Positions 13,148 through 19,374 of a DNA stretch of 25,128 bases are shown here, in pieces. The position numbers were made by a program, and so were the translations under genes. The stretch lies in the IMG/VR virus record IMGVR_UViG_3300030450_003072, positions 1 to 25,128 of that record; one strand, given 5' to 3'. Below the pieces are notes generated by a model. The model saw only the letters and a list, made by a program, of their open reading frames with translations. It had not been told where the DNA came from and did not search any database. The DNA is from a virus. Numbering within the stretch: position 1 is the stretch's first letter; each line of letters starts with the position of its first letter.

Positions 13148-13523
13148 GCCTGTTGACGTAGCCAACTACGTTGATTTTGTTGACTGTTCCAGCAATCGCC
13201 GCGATACGACGCGCAGCACTTCCTGTCCCACGAAGTGGCTGGCCGGGAAGCGCGAGCATTAGGCCAGACTTCGCTGGAACCGTGAAGGTTGTCTTCTCCG
13301 CATCAGCCGCGCTTGCGCTGCTTACATACCCAATGTGAAGGGTTACCTCGATAGAGGCAGTGTGAATGTTTGTCATCCACAACCACACCTCATCCCGAAC
13401 AGTAGCGCTTGTCCCGGTGTCATGGATGAAGGAGCCGTTTCCCGAAGCGTCGGTAATCGGGATGGGATTACCATCCCCCTCGGTCCCACCAGGGCTGAGA
13501 TTGATCTTAGAAAAGCTTGCCAC
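13137..13523 (-). CDS. virion-structural-like protein, paralogue of the 23102 gene, 128 aa
   Basis: Beta-rich protein whose centre and end match the late gene at 23102-23458: DEVWLWMTNIHT against DEIWVWATNIHT, a following strand, then VNKINVVGYVNR against ANKINVFGYVNR at the C-terminus. Both are about 120 residues and look like a beta-sandwich used in tail or decoration proteins. It starts at GTG, 6 bp behind the basic-tailed gene. Its place among replication genes, away from the late operon, is odd. Confidence 0.75.
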   Translation of the reverse strand: MASFSKINLSPGGTEGDGNPIPITDASGNGSFIHDTGTSATVRDEVWLWMTNIHTASIEVTLHIGYVSSASAADAEKTTFTVPAKSGLMLALPGQPLRGTGSAARRIAAIAGTVNKINVVGYVNRLTE

Positions 13524-13529
13524 CTGGAC

Positions 13530-13841
13530 CTACTTCTTGGCTGGTTTTTTGGCAGCAGCCTTCTTCTTGGCGGGTGCCTTCTTCTTAGCTGTGGCACGCT
13601 TACGAGAAGACCGCTTGATCGTGACCTTGTCGTCCTTGGTCCCGAGAACACCATCCTCTCCGGCATTCAGGGAGACATCCATAATGCCAACCTTGGCTGT
13701 GATCTCTCCGTCATCACCTTGAAGTTTATCCACAAGCTCCAACAACTCTTTGAGTTGATTCTTGGGAAGACCGACTTTGTTGTCGTTCTTGATTTGTGGG
13801 TTCTTGATGATGTCTCTAAGGCGTTTCCAATCAATAGCCAT
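13530..13841 (-). CDS. protein with histone-like Lys/Ala tail, 103 aa
   Basis: The start follows GGAGGCACAC; an upstream in-frame ATG is rejected for lack of SD. Residues 1-60 are a helical and strand domain (KNQLKELLELVDKLQGDDGE). A DGVLGTKDD loop follows that resembles calcium-type loops. The last 28 residues are almost only Lys, Ala, Arg and Pro (AKKKAPAKKKAAAKKP), like H1-type histone tails or HU-like tails in some bacteria. DNA condensing or binding is inferred. The tail could also come from repeat expansion. Confidence 0.7.
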   Translation of the reverse strand: MAIDWKRLRDIIKNPQIKNDNKVGLPKNQLKELLELVDKLQGDDGEITAKVGIMDVSLNAGEDGVLGTKDDKVTIKRSSRKRATAKKKAPAKKKAAAKKPAKK

Positions 13842-13861
13842 GTGTGCCTCCAATAAGCATA

Positions 13862-13890
13862 TCTATGGTATCAACCCCTGCGCCCATAGA
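13862..13890. other. hairpin in intergenic region (7-bp stem)
   Basis: TCTATGG (13862-13868) pairs perfectly with CCATAGA (13884-13890) around a 15-nt loop. It lies 7 bp before the second hairpin in the 150-bp gap between the basic-tailed gene and the resolvase gene. No T-run is close by, so it is not an obvious terminator. Confidence 0.4.
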
Positions 13891-13897
13891 CAAGGAA

Positions 13898-13934
13898 CCC
13901 CGCAACATCGGTAACCACTTCCGATGCCACGGGG
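13898..13934. other. two-step hairpin in intergenic region
   Basis: CCCCG (13898-13902), 3-nt internal loop, CATCGG (13906-13911), 9-nt loop, CCGATG (13921-13926), 3-nt loop, CGGGG (13930-13934). Eleven pairs with a symmetric internal loop suggest a selected structure: RNA element, processing site or protein-binding site. No gene is seen in the 150-bp gap; an orphan GGAGGCAACCAA without an ATG lies just beyond it (about 13952). Confidence 0.5.
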
Positions 13935-13991
13935 CTCAAGACGACAACAGCGGAGGCAACCAACTGGAGTCAAAATCAGTCTATCTTGGAG

Positions 13992-14504
13992 TCACTCGGT
14001 CTTCAAGCTCTGATGAAATGCATGCAACGCCATGCACCCCGCGTCAGCCAAACCATCGTGCGGCTTCCTTCTTTTTCCAGGTTTCAGGTCGAGACCAGGA
14101 ATCCTTTGCTGGCAGACCATGATGGCTCGGCCCTTCCCATCTCCTGGGGCATCCTTGAGAACCTGCTTCTGCCAAGTCTTCGGATGAACCACCATGGTAG
14201 GAATCTTCAGTGCGCCCAGTATTCCCCTCCAAAGCCCATACCCCATCCCAGTCTGAAACATAGAGGTGCTGCCCTGACCCGGTCTCGCTTGCTGCTTCTC
14301 AAGAACAACCATGCGAATAGAGTGCTCCTTGTTCAACCAGTCGATTGCCTTTGCCATCTCGTGCTCAAGGTAGTTCTTCTTTCCACCCTTGGTGACTTTG
14401 ATGGTGAAGTCTTCAGAGGCCAAAATGCTTCTTACGCACTCACCTCTTGAGTTCACAGCAACAACAGCGCCATCTTTACCTGGGTCTATTCCAACAAAAA
14501 TCAT
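13992..14504 (-). CDS. RuvC-like Holliday junction resolvase
   Basis: The 170-residue protein has the RNase H-fold resolvase motifs: FVGIDPGKDGAV with Asp7, VVLEKQQARPGQ with Glu69, and a C-terminal KPHDGLADAGCMALHA with Asp150 and Asp154, giving the four acidic metal ligands. The SMFQTGMGYG stretch is typical of phage and mitochondrial-type RuvC relatives. It would cut four-way or branched DNA made by recombination before packaging. Length matches RuvC (about 170). Its start overlaps the repressor stop as ATGA, so the two are co-translated. Confidence 0.88.
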   Translation of the reverse strand: MIFVGIDPGKDGAVVAVNSRGECVRSILASEDFTIKVTKGGKKNYLEHEMAKAIDWLNKEHSIRMVVLEKQQARPGQGSTSMFQTGMGYGLWRGILGALKIPTMVVHPKTWQKQVLKDAPGDGKGRAIMVCQQRIPGLDLKPGKRRKPHDGLADAGCMALHAFHQSLKTE

Positions 14505-14737
14505 AGCATTTGTGTCGCTGGAACAAGGTTCTCATAAACCAGGGCACCCGGACTAACGCCCAACGACTCGGCCATCCTTCTCACCTTGGGTGGCTTTGGA
14601 AGAACACCACCAGAGATGTACCGCTTCAACAGCGAGTAGTGAATCTCGTTATCCCGAGCAAACTCGCGGAAGCCCTTTCCGCTCGCCGGAATGAGGAACT
14701 TCAGGTTGGTTGCCAAGTAGGATGCTCTGTCGTCCAT
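14501..14737 (-). CDS. XRE/Cro-type repressor, 78 aa
   Basis: The protein is one HTH domain: FREFARDNEIHYSLLKRYISGG is a helix-turn-helix of the XRE type, followed by PPKVRRMAESLGVSPGALVYE, the family's last helices and turn. It is the size of Cro or a short CI without a cleavage or dimer domain. It probably binds the 25-bp palindromes at 14756 and 14782 just upstream, and perhaps those at 10137 and 12445. No SD precedes the ATG; the promoter reading suggests a leaderless mRNA. Binding to these sites is inferred. Confidence 0.85.
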   Translation of the reverse strand: MDDRASYLATNLKFLIPASGKGFREFARDNEIHYSLLKRYISGGVLPKPPKVRRMAESLGVSPGALVYENLVPATQML

Positions 14738-14743
14738 GAAGTA

Positions 14744-14772
14744 ATCCTAACAAAAGGTGGGCGCATTGTCGA
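14744..14772 (-). promoter_or_regulatory. leftward promoter of the repressor gene
   Basis: On the minus strand TCGACA (14772-14767) matches five of six -35 bases; after 17 bp comes TAGGAT (14749-14744), matching four of six. Transcription would start at or next to the A of the repressor ATG (14737), giving a leaderless message as for lambda cI. Palindrome A covers the -35 and most of the spacer. Confidence 0.6.
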
Positions 14773-14780
14773 ATCCCACT
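14756..14780. promoter_or_regulatory. operator-like palindrome, site A
   Basis: GGTGGGC (14756-14762), 11 bp, TCCCACT (14774-14780). The half-site and spacer match sites B, C and D. It overlaps the repressor promoter, 19 bp from the repressor start, so self-repression is the natural reading. Confidence 0.65.
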
Positions 14781-14812
14781 TGACGGGCGCACGAAAGTGG
14801 CCTACTTAGAAT
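14780..14812 (+). promoter_or_regulatory. possible rightward promoter for the 14870 operon
   Basis: TTGACG (14780-14785) matches five of six -35 bases and lies at the junction of sites A and B. A -10 is unclear: TACTTA is at a 17-bp gap (poor match), while TAGAAT (14807-14812) matches better but at a 21-bp gap. Site B fills the spacer in either case. Confidence 0.35.
14782..14806. promoter_or_regulatory. operator-like palindrome, site B
   Basis: GACGGGC (14782-14788), 11 bp, GCCTACT (14800-14806). Its centre is 26 bp from that of site A. It lies 63 bp upstream of the 14870 gene and inside the supposed rightward promoter. Confidence 0.63.
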
Positions 14813-14869
14813 GTGGACCCGGTCAGTTTATGGCCTACAACCCAAATACAATAAGTAGAGAGGAAAGAC

Positions 14870-15487
14870 ATGGGAAACATTCTCCCCGAAAGAAGGGACC
14901 TAAAAGACGGAAACCTCAAATCAGAAAAGGTGATTGAACCAACTGTTCTGATAGCGGTTGGTGAGCGCATGGTGGAAACGGCTGTCACGAAAGAGGCAGA
15001 TGAAAGCGCCAGAACAAAGGACATGATGAGTCAGTGGCAGCTTGATGGCCTATTGAACATCGTGACAGAAGACTCGTTCTTCAACATTGTTTCTGCTGGG
15101 CTTGGTGGCATGCGAAAAACCCTTGTGAACCAGCAGCCCAATGGTGACTGGCAACCACAAGCATATGAGTTTGAGATTCGGCCAGGACGGCAAGAGCAAC
15201 CAGAGTTGTTCATGGGAATCCGTTGGGTTGATCTGAACAACGCAGAAGACATCGTCTATGGATCAAATGGACAGCCCGTTGTAAACGTGAACGTCAACAC
15301 GAACAAAAACGAAGACTCTGAACTCAAGGACATCCTGAAGCTTCTCGCGCAGCGACAGATTTCAAATGATTCTTTGATCGAAGCTCTTCAAGAGGCCAAC
15401 GATAAAGCAAACGCTATCAATAGCGATGCTCCTGTTGTTGATGATGAGCCAGCGCCTAAGAAGACCAGAAAGGTCAAGCGCTCGTGA
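14870..15487 (+). CDS. unknown protein, first gene of the recombination operon, 205 aa
   Basis: Starts behind GAGAGGAAAGAC. The N-terminal 65 residues are charged and helical; the middle is an alpha/beta domain (EDSFFNIVSAGLGGMRKTL, YEFEIRPGRQEQPELFMGIRW); the end is acidic, then basic (PAPKKTRKVKRS). It is controlled by the operator pair behind the repressor and lies upstream of the exonuclease and annealase. An accessory role in replication or recombination is possible, but no family is recognised. Its last 14 bases overlap a convergent small gene. Confidence 0.8.
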   Translation: MGNILPERRDLKDGNLKSEKVIEPTVLIAVGERMVETAVTKEADESARTKDMMSQWQLDGLLNIVTEDSFFNIVSAGLGGMRKTLVNQQPNGDWQPQAYEFEIRPGRQEQPELFMGIRWVDLNNAEDIVYGSNGQPVVNVNVNTNKNEDSELKDILKLLAQRQISNDSLIEALQEANDKANAINSDAPVVDDEPAPKKTRKVKRS

Positions 15488-15677
15488 GGCTCTTCTCGTC
15501 TGGATGTGTCGGCTTCACTTCTCCGCCATCGGAGAGGCGACCGGCCATCTCCAGACGACGGCCCCTTTCAAGGGCATCCGCCAAGTTATCGCCATCCTCT
15601 TTTGCAGAGTTGGCGTACTTGGCAACCCTGGCAACACCGTGGTGTGAAATCTTCTTTCGCATAAAGCGAGAGTACAT
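15474..15677 (-). CDS. small hydrophilic minus-strand protein, 67 aa
   Basis: A minus-strand frame between two plus-strand genes. The product (HHGVARVAKYANSAKEDGDN, DALERGRRLEMAGRLSDGGE) is hydrophilic and helical, with mostly G/C third bases, while the plus-strand frame here gives only a Ser/Arg/Pro-rich shadow. The ATG at 15677 has no SD; a later ATG at 15662 is as likely. It covers the SD region of the exonuclease gene on the other strand. Function unknown; real but with an uncertain start. Confidence 0.48.
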   Translation of the reverse strand: MYSRFMRKKISHHGVARVAKYANSAKEDGDNLADALERGRRLEMAGRLSDGGEVKPTHPDEKSLTSA

Positions 15678-15691
15678 TGTTGGAGGCAATC

Positions 15692-16621
15692 ATGCAACAT
15701 AGCTCCGAGTGGCACAATGCCAGAAGGCAAGGACTTGGGGGCTCTGATATTGCCGCCGTTCTTGGTCTTTCTAAATGGCGAACGCCGATGGATGTTTGGG
15801 CCGAGAAACGAGGCCTGTTGAAATCACTGGACGAGAACTACGCGATGATGCGTGGACGTATTCTCGAATCAGCCGTATCAAACTGGTATCAAGAGCAAAC
15901 AGAGGGGGTCGTTGAAGACGGCGAGAACATGCCTATTTCCGGCCCTGAGCCGTGGATGCTCGCGTCTCCAGATAGGTACGTCAAAACGGACTCAGGACGC
16001 TTTGGGTTGGAGATAAAGACCGCCCGCTCAACTGATGGATGGGGCGCAGACCGAGGCGTTGAAATCCCCATCTACTACGCCACGCAGGTTGCTTGGTACA
16101 TGGCTTGTACCGACATCGACAGGTGGGATGTTGCAGTACTGTTCATGATGAATGACGAGTTTCGTTCTTACACAATCAATCGAGACCTCGATGTGGAGCG
16201 CAGAATCGTAGACACTTGCAGGAACTGGTGGCAGGCGCACGTCATTGATGGAGAACCCCCCGAACTCGATGCCTCCAATGGGGCTTCTGAATACCTGAAA
16301 AGCAAGTACCCAAACGGCGACCAGGAAGTGCGAAAGGCTACGCCTGACGAGACCAACTTGGTTTTCGAGCTTCACGACGTGAAGGAAGACATCAAGAGGC
16401 TTCAGGAAAAGAAAGCCCACTTGGAGAACAAGATCAAGAATGACATTGGTGACAATGAAGGCATCTGGAATGACTGGGGGAAAGTCACCTGGAAGATGGG
16501 CAAGGGACGCTCAAGCATCGACATCAAAAGACTGAGAGAAGAACTGCCGGAAGTGGCAGAGAAGTACACAAAGACAACTGAACCATCGCGCATTTTCCGC
16601 GCAAACATCATCGGGAGGTAA
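15692..16621 (+). CDS. YqaJ-family viral exonuclease (lambda Exo-like)
   Basis: A 309-residue 5'-3' dsDNA exonuclease that makes single-stranded tails for the RecT annealase. Family signs: GGSDIAAVLGLSKWRTPMDV at 16-35, RGRILE at 54-59, the metal ligands in SPDRYV (92-97) and LEIKT (106-110) forming the PD-(D/E)XK core, and a following YYATQVAWYM helix with the conserved Gln. A helical, charged extension after about 225 (coiled coil ELHDVKEDIKRLQEKKAHLE) is beyond the core. The start is the ATG behind GGAGGCAATC. It sits 2 bp before recT. Confidence 0.93.
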   Translation: MQHSSEWHNARRQGLGGSDIAAVLGLSKWRTPMDVWAEKRGLLKSLDENYAMMRGRILESAVSNWYQEQTEGVVEDGENMPISGPEPWMLASPDRYVKTDSGRFGLEIKTARSTDGWGADRGVEIPIYYATQVAWYMACTDIDRWDVAVLFMMNDEFRSYTINRDLDVERRIVDTCRNWWQAHVIDGEPPELDASNGASEYLKSKYPNGDQEVRKATPDETNLVFELHDVKEDIKRLQEKKAHLENKIKNDIGDNEGIWNDWGKVTWKMGKGRSSIDIKRLREELPEVAEKYTKTTEPSRIFRANIIGR

Positions 16622-16623
16622 CC

Positions 16624-17454
16624 GTGCCAAAAACAGCAGTAACCAAAAAGAATAAGCAATCACAGTTCAAGGACTTGGTTGAAGCCATGAAGCCCAAAAT
16701 GGCGGGGCTTCTACCGAAACACCTTACGCCTGAAAGAATCGCCAAGGTGTTGATTGTAGAGGCGAGCAGAACACCAGTGCTTATGGAGTGCTCAACGCGC
16801 TCTGTTGCCGAGTCCATCATGCTCTCTGCCCAGCTTGGGCTTGAGCCTGGAGGCACCCTCGGGCACATCTACTTCATTCCATTCAAGGACAACCGGCGCA
16901 GGGAGACCACCTGCACACCCATCATCGGGTACAAGGGATACCTTGAGTTGGCTCGGCGTAGCGGTCAGGTGGCACGGCTTGATGCCCGTGTGGTTTATGA
17001 GGGCGAACCGTTTGAGGTGTCTGCGGGTCTCAAACCAGACATACAGCACAAGATTCGTGGCGATGTAGACCGCTCCGATAACAAGCTTGTTGCGGCTTAT
17101 GCAGTGGCCATCCTCAAGGATGGAAGCGAGTACTTTGAAATCATGTGGCGCTCAGAAATCGATAAGGTCAGGAGCCGGTCTCGGGGCGGAAAGAGCGGCC
17201 CATGGGTAAGCGACTACTCAAAGATGGCTAGGAAGACAGCCATTCGCGCACTGTTCAACGGCGGGTGTGTTCCCATGTCATTTGAACTGGCAACCGCTGT
17301 AGACTTGGACGGCGACAACCCACACGCACCAGACCTTGGTGACGTGATTGACGTGGACTTTGACTCGGTTGAAGAAGACGAGCCAAACCAAGAAGTCAAT
17401 GGCGGAATGGATGGGCTGAAGGAAGCCCTTTCGGAGCCTGTAGCAGAAGCATAG
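16624..17454 (+). CDS. recT: RecT-family single-strand annealing protein
   Basis: A 276-residue annealase starting at GTG behind GGGAGGTAACC. Typical RecT segments are clear: LLPKHLTPERIAKVL, STRSVAESIMLSAQLGLEPG, CTPIIGYKGYLELARRSGQV and the GPWVSDYSKMARKTAIRALF stretch. The acidic C-terminus (DVDFDSVEEDEPNQ) fits the family's flexible end, which may contact SSB. With the YqaJ exonuclease it forms a two-part recombinase for repair and concatemer formation. Length is as expected for the family. Confidence 0.95.
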   Translation: MPKTAVTKKNKQSQFKDLVEAMKPKMAGLLPKHLTPERIAKVLIVEASRTPVLMECSTRSVAESIMLSAQLGLEPGGTLGHIYFIPFKDNRRRETTCTPIIGYKGYLELARRSGQVARLDARVVYEGEPFEVSAGLKPDIQHKIRGDVDRSDNKLVAAYAVAILKDGSEYFEIMWRSEIDKVRSRSRGGKSGPWVSDYSKMARKTAIRALFNGGCVPMSFELATAVDLDGDNPHAPDLGDVIDVDFDSVEEDEPNQEVNGGMDGLKEALSEPVAEA

Positions 17455-17471
17455 ACCACAAGGAGGCAACC

Positions 17472-18035
17472 ATGGTCAATACTCTCATCGTGTTGGTGGC
17501 GCTTGTGCCGTCAACACCAGAACAACTAACTTCAATAGGTCCCAGGGTTCATACCCAACAGGAGGTTGGGGAAAAAGTAGCATCGAGCCCCATAGACGCA
17601 AAGAGGGGAATGTCTATGGATGAAGTCGTTGAGATGGAGTCTGGGGTTCTGGACTCATACGAAGAAGACAGGCTCATGTTCCTAACTGTGTACGCCGGGC
17701 AGTTCTTCTACGTCACTTACTACTTCGATAAGGCAGGTGGCCTTACGTCGGTAACCTACTATTCTGGCGACCTTGTGGACTCCAGAAAGAAACACTACGG
17801 GATGTACAAGGACCTTATCCTTCACACGAGAACGGTTGTTGGTGGAGAAGAAGACTCCAGGGGAATGGCACCCCTTGGGGGAAATCTGGGGCACGATGTT
17901 CAGACAATGGGCCTGGAGAGGGCGATTCTCATAGCGGGCCACTGGGCTTCGTGGAACACCGATAAAGGTGTATTGGCTGCCTATTTCAGGCAAGGGGTAT
18001 ACACCGTAATCGAGGTGACATTCACTCCGGCATAG
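17472..18035 (+). CDS. hypothetical protein, possibly exported, 187 aa
   Basis: Strong SD AAGGAGGCAACC. The first 13 residues (MVNTLIVLVALVP) are a short hydrophobic stretch, a weak signal peptide or anchor without a basic start. The rest is soluble, with a beta-rich middle (MFLTVYAGQFFYVTYYFDKAGGLTSVTYY) and a histidine-glycine-rich region. No family is recognised. Coming directly behind recT but unlike a DNA protein, it might modify the cell envelope or resist superinfection, which is speculation. Confidence 0.75.
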   Translation: MVNTLIVLVALVPSTPEQLTSIGPRVHTQQEVGEKVASSPIDAKRGMSMDEVVEMESGVLDSYEEDRLMFLTVYAGQFFYVTYYFDKAGGLTSVTYYSGDLVDSRKKHYGMYKDLILHTRTVVGGEEDSRGMAPLGGNLGHDVQTMGLERAILIAGHWASWNTDKGVLAAYFRQGVYTVIEVTFTPA

Positions 18036-18055
18036 GCTGGATACCTGGAGCAGTA

Positions 18056-18358
18056 ATGGCTCGTTGCGGAAGATGCGGCCTGTGGCAGCAATACCCTGTT
18101 GATAGCAAAGAGAAGATGTATAGCGGAGTGTGTCTCTGGTATCAGACCAGACTTCTAAACCAGGAGGTCTACAAGAGAAGAGAGTGTCCAGACTTCTTTG
18201 AGAGGATACCGAACTACAATCCAGGATGGCACTTCGAATACAAGGTGAGGAGGGTAGAGCTTCGAACCGCACATAAAGAAGCGCGGCATGGGACACTGAT
18301 TGCCTACGCCGCGCTTCTCATTTCTCTATTGGTTGGAATAGCAGACCTATTCCTCTGA
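18056..18358 (+). CDS. zinc-binding protein with C-terminal membrane helix, 100 aa
   Basis: Residues 1-50 hold CGRC at 4-7 and further cysteines at 26 and 44, a probable four-Cys zinc site. The C-terminal end (about 80-100: LIAYAALLISLLVGIADLFL) is one membrane helix, a tail anchor that would leave the zinc part in the cytoplasm. The ATG follows TGGAGCAGTA. It is the last plus-strand gene and overlaps the end of the late operon by 12 bp. Function unknown. Confidence 0.7.
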   Translation: MARCGRCGLWQQYPVDSKEKMYSGVCLWYQTRLLNQEVYKRRECPDFFERIPNYNPGWHFEYKVRRVELRTAHKEARHGTLIAYAALLISLLVGIADLFL

Positions 18359-18574
18359 AGCAGGCTCTTCCTTCTTCTCTTCTGCTTCTTCCTCGGCAGG
18401 CTCTTCAGCGGGAGCCTCTTCGGCCTTGGGCTCTTCAGCAGGAGCCTCCTCGGCAGCGGGGGCCGGTGGGGCCGGGTCTACCGTGCAGGAACCATACTGT
18501 GTTCCGATTACAAGACAACCACCAGCTACGCCGACAGTCACGCCATACTTCTGCATGAGTGCTTTGATATCCAT
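18347..18574 (-). CDS. small acidic membrane-anchored protein, 75 aa
   Basis: Very good SD (TTAGGAGGAAGC). Residues 9-30 form a hydrophobic segment (YGVTVGVAGGCLVIGTQYGSC) with a cysteine at 20 that weakly resembles a lipobox. The remaining 43 residues are almost only Glu, Ala, Pro and Lys with EEAPAEEP twice. It is the last gene of the late operon, directly behind the endolysin, where spanins are often found, so a lysis role is possible. Alternatively it is a low-complexity linker protein. Confidence 0.68.
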   Translation of the reverse strand: MDIKALMQKYGVTVGVAGGCLVIGTQYGSCTVDPAPPAPAAEEAPAEEPKAEEAPAEEPAEEEAEEKKEEPASEE

Positions 18575-18582
18575 GCTTCCTC

Positions 18583-19374
18583 CTAAGGATTCAAATCCTT
18601 ATCATCAATCAGCGTGTAGGTAAATGAATCTGCCCCTGTGGCCTTCCAAATACCCATTGCCTCTTCCCAGTCAGCAAGGCGCTTGAATACCTGACAACCA
18701 GCACTCCACTTCTCTACGTTGGTTGAGTCTGTGCCAGCGTGGTGGATGTTGATTCCAAACCAGCCCTCAGAAGTAGCCCCATCGTGGTCTAAAACGTCAT
18801 CCTTATTGGAGTCACGCCATACCTTTACTGTTCCGCCTCTCTGACACAGCGTTTCATACTTGCCAGCATGTAGGTCGAACTTGTACACATCAACGTACTG
18901 ACCAGGAACAAGGATTGCGGTTCCCTCTACCTTGCTTGGATTCTCCAACCAATAATTGCCAGGGTCACAGGTGCATGGATACACCTTGTGCTGCCAACCA
19001 CGGTTTCTCCAGGCAAGATGGATTTCATCGTTGAAACTATTCGCCTGAGTATCTGAGTTCCTAACACCAATGATATTGCATTGGCCGTTCTCATAGACCT
19101 CGTAGCCCATGCGTCTAGCGGCAGTAATAACTTCCGGCTCGTCCTCGTTTGCCAATATAGAAATAAGCGCCTTTGGCTGATTGAGCGCCGCCATTGTTGC
19201 TGGCCCAACAATCCCATCCTGGTCAAGCTGTTCAGATTTCTGGAAAAGACGGATGGCGCTCTCCGTCCCTCTTCCAAAAATACCGTCTTCATCCAACGGG
19301 CCGAAGCCTATCTTGTTGAGCGTCTTCTGGATCTCTCGAACACGATCTCCCCTCGCGGGCCGTCTAATCAGCAT
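18583..19374 (-). CDS. endolysin-like protein with peptidoglycan-binding domain
   Basis: 263 residues. The first 65 are a PG_binding_1 domain: RVREIQKTLNKIGFGPLDED, GIFGRGTESAIRLFQ and DGIVGPATMAALN. The C-terminal part has GWFGINIHH (206-212) and WSAGCQVF (223-230): a His followed by an S-x-G-C motif, the catalytic pattern of L,D-transpeptidase- and carboxypeptidase-like cysteine enzymes found in phage lysins. It would cut or remodel the cell wall at lysis. No signal peptide, so a holin is needed. Its start overlaps the DUF2589 stop as TGATG. The exact bond cut is unknown. Confidence 0.82.
   Translation of the reverse strand: MLIRRPARGDRVREIQKTLNKIGFGPLDEDGIFGRGTESAIRLFQKSEQLDQDGIVGPATMAALNQPKALISILANEDEPEVITAARRMGYEVYENGQCNIIGVRNSDTQANSFNDEIHLAWRNRGWQHKVYPCTCDPGNYWLENPSKVEGTAILVPGQYVDVYKFDLHAGKYETLCQRGGTVKVWRDSNKDDVLDHDGATSEGWFGINIHHAGTDSTNVEKWSAGCQVFKRLADWEEAMGIWKATGADSFTYTLIDDKDLNP

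Noticed and set aside
13154-13180. TTGACG/TTGACT sequences as promoters behind the membrane protein gene
   Set aside because: They are codons of the minus-strand structural gene and no -10 box follows.
13844-14122. Plus-strand open frame after the basic-tailed gene
   Set aside because: Mostly antisense to the resolvase gene, Ser/Pro-rich, and the only good SD nearby (13952) has no start codon.
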